Source: Ornithodoros turicata
Lineage: Eukaryota > Arthropoda > Arachnida > Ixodida > Argasidae
Reading direction: 5' to 3'
DNA length: 64,000 nt
NCBI RefSeq assembly: GCF_037126465.1
Contig: NC_088204.1
Coordinates: 67,083,807-67,147,806, forward strand
In this document: piece after piece, positions 1 through 10,700 of the stretch
How positions within the stretch are numbered: the first letter of the stretch is position 1
Layout of the letters: each line of letters begins with the position of its first letter
Program-made: the position numbers and the translations under genes
The notes under the pieces: generated by a model
The model's database searches: none
What the model saw: the letters and a program-made list of their open reading frames with translations, nothing else
What the model was told of the DNA's origin: nothing

Positions 1-1372
1 GGTCTTCGTCACAATATTCTTGAAGAGAAACGCTATCGTTCCTATATAGTTCCACGTGTTCTTAAAGGTCAGCTCCGGAGATACCTTAACTTCTTGGAAC
101 TGTAACAATATTCTGGAAGCCCGTATCGAACTGTATCTGAAACCACCCTTCATTTCCACAAAAGAGCCCCATATTTTAAATAATCGTAAATTAACCATTT
201 CGAAACAGACATGGGGGTGGCCTCCATTTTTATGACGGCAGCTGTTCACGCGGTCTATATCGCCGACGTAAGTGATATCAGTGTTCAAGACTTCCTTCCC
301 TCTCTACGGAGCATACGGGAATGTAAACAAGCGATGATGGCAGGGAGCGTCTGCTCGATCGACGTAGGCTTTTTTGATCGCATCGATTTTTTATATTTCG
401 GATGATCTGCCAATGCCAAAACACGCTGTTGATACCATTTGTGCGGTTAGAATTCGTATAATTATGCTGTCGCGTTCCGGCCAGTGGCAAACTGGCTAAG
501 AACGCAATGAACGTCACGTATGTCGTCAACGGAACTGTGCTACGCCTAATACGAAATATATTTTTATTCGCATTGTAGGTGTCTTTGATAAAGTAAGTCA
601 ATTCATTGCTCAATTAAAGACTTCACTCTCTTATAGTTACGGCTCACCACTGCTGCATCATTTGCGCATATCTTTCTCACTCTCGAATACCTGGCGTTTG
701 ACGTTACAGGAGCAGTAATCACATTTCTTGGCATTATACCGGGTGAACGAGTTGTGTTTGGCAACGCCATGTTATCGTATACACACTGCAGGTACGTACG
801 TAAGAACTGGGCTTGAATGACAACCTTAGTGTAGATTCGCGATGAACGTATTTGCCGAAATTTTACGCTGTCGAGAGAGCAAGCACCAGATACAAGAACA
901 AGATACTTACATGAGGGCATACGTGGCTTATGAGAGCTGAACAGAAAAAGAAAGGAAGGAAAAAATAAACGAAAACAAAAAATACATTGCACAGTACAAG
1001 GACACCGTGCAAGTGTAATTATCAGGTATATCTTGCATTTTATTTCGGCTGGTCTACTAGTGCAGTGCAGCCATGAGCCATCACCTTAACCAACCACAAA
1101 AAAAAAAAAGATATGAAGATGATGAGTTGCTTCCGTACGTCATCTACACCAATATTACATCTGGATCTGCATGCTGGTTTCAGGAGCCGAGTTACTTCTT
1201 GAATCAATGCAGATCTCCACACATTCCACAGATACTGTCATTTTACACGTAACATTGAATAGACCATAATTTTATTGAATACACAGAGATCATAAAACCC
1301 CATAATCCCTCGCAACAGGTAAACAAGTACACTGCAAGATGGACAGAATACAGGTGCAGTTGAGGGGAGTTG

Positions 1373-1400
1373 CCTCAGGACAGAAGCCGCCGATATTTCG
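1373..1400 (-). repeat. Dispersed CCGCCGATATTTCG motif, copy 1
   Basis: The stretch ends in GCCGCCGATATTTCG. The same sequence recurs in the opposite sense at 49658-49688 and as both arms of a small palindrome at 57271-57353. It is a short interspersed repeat of unknown type. Confidence 0.5.
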
Positions 1401-3033
1401 TACGAGACTGTTTGTAGACGTTCACTGAAGCCCTTCTGCTGTCGACTTGCATATAATGCCTTGCAGAGCTGTTAGCGTTGTACTGACTCATTCACTGTAA
1501 CGCTTGCGGTGAGCCCTCCTTGTGCAGTCTCTTCCTTCTGTTCGGGGGCTCATGAACAGCCACCGTCCACGGAGATCGAGCAGAGCACCAGAAAGCCCCT
1601 GGACATACCCTGACATGAAAATTAGCATTACTAGCAGTAAAGAAGCAATGCAATTCTCTGTTTCAGTAGTTTTCTCACACACATTCCTTATGCGTAGATA
1701 CAATATGTGGCACACAGATAAGGTGGAAGCGGTGGTGTGATACATGACCTATTTACCATGAAATACTTAGATACGTGACCGAGTAACAGCACTGAGACGA
1801 GGCAACTTTTAGTGCACACAATGGCGGGATGTCTTTCAGAATGGGAAGTACACCCACTATCCCCAACAAGGCTTCGAATGTTCCAGTTCCTGTAAGTGAG
1901 GAATGCAGGACAATTGCTTAGTAATCGCTGCTAGCTTGAAATACTGTAAATCACCTTCGTGGGCCAAAGCAGCTTCCCAATGTCTTGATGTGCACATCTT
2001 GCATGGTGACTTTGATGCTCATGGATATGTGAAGCAATGTTATGATCCAAATATTCATGACATGCCAGAGTATCATGAGCCATTTTACCAGAACCAGGTT
2101 TCCATTATCATTGCTTGTCCATGTGCACACACATGTGCATGTTCACGATACTGTGGCACCATTATTGTAGCACCAGACGTCGCTTCACCAGTGCTGCATG
2201 CTGTATGTACCTGTTTCCTGAGCAAGGAGAAGCAGAAATATAATTATACCTGTTAAGGCTAATATTGTTAGGAAAAGCAAAAAAGCATCTACATATTTAA
2301 GAGCTACAAAATGTGATCAACAATGTTGACAGCATAGCTTGCCCCCCCCCCCCCCCCACACACACACACAAATAGAGATACGATGATGAGATGGGGCTGA
2401 TGCTGAGCTTGCCCCAAGCTATACCCCTGCTAATAGGAAATATGTTGTTCAACCAATGGACAGCGTACATATGTGTTATGACGGTGTGCTACAAAGCAAA
2501 TGTGGCCCTCTTGCAATGTGCCATGTGTCAAAACGATGATTCACAGATAGAAGAGTCTTTCTCATGACTTCACCTATTTCTGCGAATCTGTGACGAGGAT
2601 GCTGACCGTCATCCCTTGCTGGTCAAGGTACTCAGTTGCTGGAGCCAACTTCATTAGTATAGAAGGACAGAATGGAATTTTTGGCACGTAATAACTTTAC
2701 AACTTGAATACACAGCACTCACAGACACAGCCCGGTTTTTAAAGAGGAACAACAATATGCTACCATGTATGCAGGATATGGGGTAGTTCCATGGTTGGGA
2801 AAAGGCTGAGTGTGATCATACAGAAGTCCAGACAGACACAGAGCGTCTCAAAACAGGAACTCCTAAGTTGTTGCTGATTTCAGCTGCTGTGACTGTTTTG
2901 GCATCCCTGTGCCCAAGCTCAGACTTCTCCAAACTGATGTAATTTCTCAACCAGCTTCTCTGAGAAACTGCGTAGTTTTACATACAACCGCGGATTATAG
3001 GACTTAGCAGTCCAATATTTGTCGTTCACATGT

Positions 3034-3320
3034 TTACATTGTGTACAAGCCATAGTGCAAGTTTGTGCGGACACTTACCCGCAACTTTGGTCCTTTGGTG
3101 CTATCCTCTCCTCTTCGTTGTTGTCGAACGAGGCAGGTGCCGCATCCCTTACTTTTAGAGTCCAAATCGGCCGTCAGGTGAACGACCTCGTAACATTCTG
3201 ATGCAAAATGCTTCGAGCACACACGACAGTTGCCCTGATAAGTTCAGAGCACTCAACCACTGGTTTCGTACCACTCAATCACGCACAATATCAACTGGGA
3301 ACCTGGCACGAAACATCTTT
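3034..3320 (-). pseudogene. Decayed THAP zinc-finger domain of a transposase
   Basis: Read on the - strand, the region shows RARFPVDIVRD, a stop codon, then VVRNQWLSALNL, and after a frameshift RVCSKHFASECYE. The order F-P, R-x-x-W and CSKHF follows the THAP domain pattern. The in-frame stop and the frameshift show it is dead. It lies inside the TTAA-flanked element, so it is probably part of that element's old transposase. The N-terminal C-x-C pair is not clear. Confidence 0.5.
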
Positions 3321-3763
3321 CTTAGTAGCGTACCTGCTCGTACTGCGAGAAGCACGGCATTGTCACAATTCACTCACGCTGCATCTCTCACAAAGTGACA
3401 ACGTAGGTGAGGTTGTGTGTACTGACTAGCCGGAGTAAAAAGATGATCAAATTAAGGCGCGGAGAAAGGTGCCCGTACTACTCTCGATTTCGCTTTTAGC
3501 CTGACCAGTGACGAGTGGTGATTGCTGGCGATTGCGAAACTGCGAGCCAGCAAACAAGCCAAGAGGAGCCAAAGCGAAAGCTGAGCGTGACGTCAGCTGT
3601 TCAAGCGGACGATCGGACGGCAAACCAAAAAACAGATTTCGCAGTAAATACAGGGTATTCGCCCAAACTATTTTGAAAGTACATTCAGTAGGCATCAACA
3701 TTTGTGACTGCGAGTTTTTGTTGTAATCTGTGGCAGTGAGTTTCCTCCGGAGCTGACCTTTAA

Positions 3764-4394
3764 AGTTGCCCCTATGTCTGATATTTCGCATTTCTTTTAA
3801 ACACCACGCTCTTTTTGTTTTGTCTTTCCTTGTTTCAAAGATTCCATCGTTTTTGGTTGCTGTTCACTGTACACAGTACTGAATCTCTCAGGGTTAACGT
3901 CTCAATGTTTTTGTTTGTTTCTATTTGCACCTTCATTATCAACGTAGTAACAGTACATTGCTCTGTATATTCCCAATCTGTGTCCGTGCAGTGTGGTGAT
4001 TTGGAATGCTGGTTGTAAAGTATAACGGAAGGGCCTACAAAGCTGCCGCACTTGAATGCATTTGGCAATATGCACCACAGATGCAATCAATTTTCATCCA
4101 GTAGCGCCCAAAAGCCCGAAGCTCATCGTCATGCTAGCATAGTAATATTTTGCACGCGTTATTCACGAATAATGGCGACTCACATTTCCATGTTTGTTTT
4201 GAAACTCAAGAACCGTCGCACGGGTCCCGTATCTCCACAACTCGACAAGAGATAAACCTCACTGCAGAGTTCAAACAACATCCGATAACGCGCAACCTCC
4301 CCTCTCCAACTCGTCCATCTCCGTCTGTTCTGCTCCATCTCAAAAATCTTTATCGCACCGCCCAGCAACACGCCACCGATTTATCGCGCGAATA
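3764..4394. other. Unassigned sequence upstream of the fucosidase
   Basis: I find no supported gene or complete repeat between the TTAA element and the candidate splice acceptor. The fucosidase promoter and first exon probably lie here or within the element. No clear TATA box or initiator could be chosen. Confidence 0.4.
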
Positions 4395-4421
4395 ACCCAG
4401 AGTTTTCTTTGACTTCCGCAG
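4395..4421 (+). promoter_or_regulatory. Candidate 3' splice site in the fucosidase 5' UTR
   Basis: A pyrimidine-rich run ending in CAG at 4419-4421 precedes the start codon by 29 bases. It looks like a normal acceptor, so the mRNA may begin in a separate upstream non-coding exon that I could not place. RNA reads crossing 4421 would settle this. Confidence 0.4.
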
Positions 4422-4450
4422 GCACAGTGTTAGGCCTAACGGCGGACGTT

Positions 4451-4785
4451 ATGACTTCGTACGCGTTACTCTTGCTGTGTGCCTGGGTTCCCTTCAGCCA
4501 AGCCCGTTATGAACCAAACTGGAAGTCTCTGGACACGCGGCCGCTGCCTCCGTGGTACGACGAGGCCAAGATCGGGATCTTTCTGCACTGGGGTGTGTTT
4601 TCCGTGCCAAGCTACCTGACGGAATGGTTCTGGATGAAGTGGGTGAGCAAAGACCCGGCCGCCGTGAAGTTCATGAAGGATAACTACAGGCCAAACTTCA
4701 CCTACCCCGAGTTTGCGTCCCAGTTCACGGCGGAGTTCTTTGACCCGGGGCAGTGGGCGGATATTTTCGCTGGAGCAGGAGCGCG
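4451..4785 (+). CDS. Fuca: Fucosidase coding exon 1 (residues 1-112)
   Basis: This exon carries the signal peptide and the start of the catalytic barrel, including the [15 protein letters not shown] segment that holds the substrate-binding histidine H46. The donor is GCG CG|GTGAGT, and the last codon, Arg112, is completed by exon 2. The following intron of 3156 bp is the longest in the gene. Confidence 0.95.
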
Positions 4786-7700
4786 GTGAGTTGACCTTCA
4801 GCTTCTGAATGTCGTGCGGGATGCTTCTGTGAAGTCCGAAACGTACCGATAACATTGAAAGGGCAAGCAAAATTTCGATAGAGAATGAATAATCGTGTTC
4901 TAAAATAAAGCTACACAGGCGATGGCTTGTGAACTTCGAGATGTTGATAGCCTGCAACAACATGACGATGATGAGGGGTCGCACGGTCGCGATTACATAT
5001 GACGCAAGATTTTATGCACAAAAACTTCCCAAATATGCATGCAAATATGCGGCGCGAAACGTCTAAATATGCACAAATTATGCGGAAATATTATGATGCA
5101 GGGAACGTCGCTCCGGAAGCATTCGCATAACTGGGAACTATATAGACACGTAAATTGTCTAAAAACATTCTACAAATGAAAATGCACGTTCCTTATTGGA
5201 TGTTCGAACGTACATTCACGCGTGCGCACTCAGGTATTCCTTGTTTGCCATTGCAGAGTGCCACCATGGCCATGCCCAGGTTTTTTAACGGTGCGTGCTC
5301 CTATGCACAGCCGCACCAACGCATTTTTACATGCCGGATGATTAAAAACTTCCTGTTTTGCCAATGGACCATTTCCATGTACGCGTCGCTCCTGGCGGCG
5401 AAATGACTTAAGTAACACCACGTGGACTTTTTTGAGGCTATAGCAGGATAACATTTGTTTAGAATGGTATAGCCTGCTCCTGTGGAAGCGAACAACACGT
5501 GATGCACCAAAAACAAAAACAAAAACACAAAAAACACGAAAACTTGTTAAGGCATATTCATAACATGCCATGCATTCGTGCCAACGACCATGGCCACGCT
5601 CGTACAGTTTGACTATGGTTTGAACGCAACAGATTACAGGCATTGCGAGGAACTTCACACCGCATGCGCAGACACCGGCAAAGAGAAATAGGTTGGGACG
5701 GAGAGCGTGACACATGAGTTCTTCGTCGGCATCCACACGGAACCATCTTTCTTCATGCGTCCAACGGCGCGAATCCAAAGCTCCCGCATCTTTCGATGAT
5801 GATTTTCCGGTGGGAAGCGGAAGAATCGTACACTGACATTTATTCCTTGAACGGCAGTCGACGACGCAACACACTACAAGGCATTACCAGAAAAAGCTTC
5901 ACCGACCTTCCGACCTCCACCGACCTTCGCTGACTACTTGTCACGCGTTCTGTCTTCAGAAGCTGGTTCTAGGTGCTAGTGGTGCTAGTCGAATCCATTG
6001 ACTGCGTAGCACGAAGCAGCCTAAAGACAGCGTAGTAACTTAGATGCGTAGCAAGAACGCGGGTTTAGGGTCGATGACCTCCATTTTGAAATACAGTGAG
6101 CAAAACAAAGGAACGGCAAGCGTTAAAAGTAGTATTCAAATGGCATATATATATATAAATAACATAAATATATAAATATAACATAATATACAACCGAATG
6201 GCGTGGAAAGATGGCATAATATGCAACCGTCATATTATATGATGGTTAGGAAGTAATATGCCGAAATATGCAATTATTAATTGCATTATTATTATTAATT
6301 GCAAATTAAACGTTGTAGAGTTGTGTCGTGATTGGTAATGTGTGGAAAACCGCTAGGATATCCGTCAGAACGCATTCAAAAAATATGCATTTTGCATGAT
6401 CTCCGGGACCCTACATATCAGATTAGATAAATGGCATGGAAACGGAGTGGGAGGGCCTGAAGTAGCTCACGATATGATTGAAGTGCCTCTTCAGGACAGA
6501 AAGTCAGTTGATGTAGTATGTGAAAGACAACGCAAAATATAAATTCGAACTAAGAAAAATCATTGTTGTGAAACGTAATGACATACTATGAAGACAGCGA
6601 CATCATTTGAACGAATGTGAACGGATGAAATTGTGTGCGCTTTTAAATATCGCTTATGTTGTTGCGTTGAACGTGGTAGTTTATAGTTCATATAAGACTG
6701 GACTATAAGACATGTGATGCAATGCGAGATAATAGGAACAACGTGACTAAACAAACTAAATTATTGTTCGCGCACGGTCTCTTGTGTGTGGATCTGTAAC
6801 TAACCTGACCTTACTTTCGAGTATGACGGAAGCGACGCAGAAACGTTGTCCATCTACGAGAATTTCAGCTTCGATAACAAGCCAGAAGCTTTTCAATGGG
6901 AAACGAATTGAGAGCATATAGGACAATTGTTAGCCAAAGTCGCACTTAAATCGACTATTCTCAAGTGGCAAACTTCGCCTATCGTCGGCCAAGTCGCAAA
7001 AACCTCGCCTATCGTCAATCCATACTTGTTGTCCCTCAATAGACCTCTCCCTGTTTGTAAACAAATGACGTCAAATGTTCGACAGCGCCACCAATTTGGT
7101 AGAGTTGAACTACGCTCGAAGCTATGGATGAACAAGGTCGCGCCCGAAAGCCACGGTCTTGAGGGGATTAGAATGGTCCCTGAAAGGGACGCCACTTCGG
7201 TCCTAGTTTCTTTCAATAGGAGGCAGCGAACAAGTGCCCATCCGTGGAAGCCAGCCCTCCCCTTCCCATTTGTTTCGGTTTCAGTCTGTCTACCAACGTC
7301 ATGATGACGTTTCTCGGGTAGAGGTCTGTTGGGAACAAGAAAAACTCGAAGGAACATAGCAGAAGGACGCAAGCGAGCAGGTGTGAACTAGATGGAAACA
7401 TGTCCTTGAGTTTGAGGAACGGTGAAAACACGGGACGGACACTGTAGAGTGAATGTCCTCAGCTTATATCTTGTCCGTCCCCGTGTTTCGTCTCATGTTT
7501 TCACTGCTCCTCAGACTCAAGGTCATGTTTCCATCAAAGAAAGGTTCGTGGCATGCGCCAGGGTACGTCGCTGGGGAACGTCTAGAACTATTCGGTCCGA
7601 GATGAAACGGTGTCGGCGAGCTGCGGAAGAACGATGAACTACCGTAGTGTGGATAGCTTCCTCGCATCGTCTCTTTTTACACGTTTATTCCGCGTTCAGT

Positions 7701-10700
7701 GCAGTAGGTGGAGCATTGGGGAACCGAGCAGTATCGTCCCATCGCGGCACAAGTGATCTTCCGGCCGTACACAAGAATTACGGAAAAGAACAATTAACTC
7801 CGAACATCGGCCGGCGTGCTACCCACACTAGAAAGGTGACGGTGTCGCCCCCTGTAGGTCGATCTCGCAGAGAATAGCGCAAACATATACCACAGGGAAG
7901 GTCTCATGTTCACTAATTTCTTGCTAATTTCAACTGTACAGTTACGTGGTCCTGACGAGCAAGCATCACGAAGGGTACACATTGTGGCCTTCGAAAGTGT
8001 CCTGGAACTGGAATTCCATGGACGTTGGACCGAAGAGAGATCTAGTAGGTGAGTCTATACATGCCCAAAGCTGTGCTGAAGACTTGGTGGTGGTGGGTTC
8101 GACTCCTACCACCGGCTGTGCTATCTGAGGCTTTCCATGGGTGTTACGGTAGACTTTACAGAACGAATGTCGGCACAGTTCCTCCTAAAGTAGGCCTAGG
8201 ACGCATACTAATTCCCTTTGTCTTCCCCTTCTTCCTGCTGTCCCCTCGGTCTGTCCACGTCTGCATATGCCGCTCATGGCGCAGTTGCTTCGCGGCGCTG
8301 ACACAGAATCAAATGTGGAAAAAGAAAAATGCTGTTACCTTGACAACGACACATCTAACAGGAACTGGATTTATCCGTTGCGTAGTTCGTGATTTATGAG
8401 CGAAATGAATCTGCAATTTACCCTTTCCTCTGCCTCCTTTTCAAGAAGACCGGCAAAGCGCAGCGCACTCTCATTGGTCTCCGCGCAAACGATCTGACCA
8501 GTCATCGCGGGAGACCCTTTGAGAGGACCAGTCTGAGGCCTCTCCGCATTGCCAGCCCTCCTGAGAAGGAGAGGGAGAAGGAAACGGTTTGGATCACTCA
8601 TAAAACACGAACGACGCAATGGACGAGTTAAGTTCCTTTTGTGTGTAGTCTCAAGGTAACGACATTTTGCAGTGACAGCCGTTAAGGGCTGAATTTCGTG
8701 AAGATCCCGTACGTACGCCGCATCACCGAAACCCTTCTCTCCCTTGGTTCGCGATAAAACGAAGTAACGAGAAAAAGGCACGTCATTTCAAGTTTCAAGT
8801 TTTACTTTTAAAGGTGCCCATAAACAACCAAGATTGGTTGTTTTGTAGATTTCGGAGAGCCACGTTGGCTGTGACGTTGACGTCACGTGCCTCAGAGAAA
8901 AAGTGGCTCGGCGGTTGCCGCTTCACATGTCAGGGCATGTGAAGACTTCCGCGGCCGGCTTCACGTCGCCCGCAGCAGCAAGGGAGACGGTGTACGTACG
9001 TTGCGTGTACGTACGGAAGACCTTGCTGCGGTCCACAGTCAATAGGGCGAACTATGCACATAGCGATAGGCGAGCTCATATAAACAGCTCTGTCGCTGTC
9101 GTTCATTTCATGCCACTATAACTTGCATCATATCCGCCAGTTATTTTGTTTTTCATTCCACAAAGTGAATTTTTCGTACTTGAGCACTCCTCGAAAGCAC
9201 CGTTTCTCTTGCATGAACTCCGCTCCACCAGGTGACCTCGCTGACGCCATAAGGGCCAAGACCGACATTCACTTCGGCGTGTACCACTCCCTGTTGGAAT
9301 GGTTCAACCCGTTATACCTACAAGACAAGGAAAACAAGTGGAAGACCCGTATCTTCCCTCACGTGAGTCCTTGTTAACGATTATCTATCTATAAAGAACA
9401 CGTGATGGCGCCCCTCTAGATAATAGTGTAAATATAGGCTGCCATACTCCGACTCGCTTATGCAAAAAAAACACAAAAGAAAACGTTGTAAAACTGGCCA
9501 ATCGTAGTACGGCTAAGTTATTTTCATGGTATATTATACAGACGCCAACCGGAAACACGTTTTCACATTTTCTCTTTTTTTCGATCAATCAATTAATCAA
9601 CATATCCGGCGACTTTGCAGTAATTGAGCAGATACTTCCCACATGGTTTATGCAGGTAAAATGCGGTCACATAGTTAAACAAAAGAGACAAATAGATTGG
9701 TTAAGAAAAAAGAAGTTCCCTGGAAATTCTGTCTCCATCCCACTTTCGATGTAGCACGGGACCACCTCCTTTTCTAAGGAAACGTGAATACGGTGCACTG
9801 CTGTCAGTTCATATAGTAGGTGCTCAAGAAAAGGGTACCATTGATAAACCGAGCAGTGACGTCAAATCCCAAACGGCACCGGAAGTGGGAACGAACCACC
9901 GTAATCCTGCATGGAGTAAACCTGCTGGACCACCCGAAAAGCAATAGCTCAATGGGCATAGTTAAAGTCATCTCCTTTCTCAAGAGTACTTCGTATATGA
10001 ACCGGGTGCCCGAAATTCGGGTGTAGTACATCCTCAGACAACTGTGATAAACGATTAGTGCAATAAGAAATGCTATATTATGCTTTTGTCTGCTCCACCA
10101 CTGTTTCAGGATTATGAAATATGTCACGTGTTGTCGTTAAAGCGACTGCGCTGCCGCATACTGGTAATGTCAGGCGCTGTTATACGTACCGTGATTCCAT
10201 TATACATTCAGAGGCGATGGTGGGTGAGTGGGGTTGCCACCACAGAGGTCATGCCACCATCATCATCATCATACCTGTGTTGTTTTGTTCTTGTTCAGCA
10301 TGTTCAGTTCAGCGCATCTGCATGGCCTTTGCGCAAAACGTCTTGTGTGCTCGCCCCGTAACTTCATACTGCCTTACTCCTGCCAGGCAAAAACGATGGT
10401 GGAACTACACGAGCTGGTGGAAAAGTACAAGCCAGACATAGTGTGGTCGGATGGCGATTGGGAAGCAGTGGACACCTATTGGAACAGCACTGGATTCCTG
10501 GCTTGGCTATACAACGACAGGTCAGATTGAACTCTGTTCATTTGGTTTAATTGGTTGTTAAAAAGAGGGAAGTAAATTCCATGAATTCTTCTATTCCCGT
10601 AATGGTGCCCATAATTCCCTTCTGAACACCAGACAGCGCAGTGGTAGAGTGCGATAGGATGTGTGCAATAGCATCACTTGTGGCCACCAGGGTGAAATGT

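Larger units (their letters stand above)
66..3759. mobile_element. TTAA-flanked DNA transposon, decayed (Kolobok-like)
   Basis: The 15-bp inverted repeat AGGTCAGCTCCGGAG starts at 66, and its exact reverse complement ends at 3759. Both ends are flanked by TTAA (62-65 and 3760-3763), as expected of piggyBac or Kolobok insertions. A broken THAP-like zinc finger lies on the - strand near the right end. THAP domains are known in Kolobok transposases, so I favour that superfamily. No open transposase remains. A C-run with a CA repeat lies at 2342-2370, and I see nothing else coding. Confidence 0.6.

Noticed and set aside
4466..4984. 172-residue open frame on the - strand over fucosidase exon 1
   Set aside because: It is the antisense shadow of a real exon and runs on into the intron; no domain is seen.
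5230..5874. 214-residue open frame on the - strand in intron 1
   Set aside because: Cys/Phe/Val-rich composition without any family motif; it partly reads a CAAAAA repeat. Probably chance.
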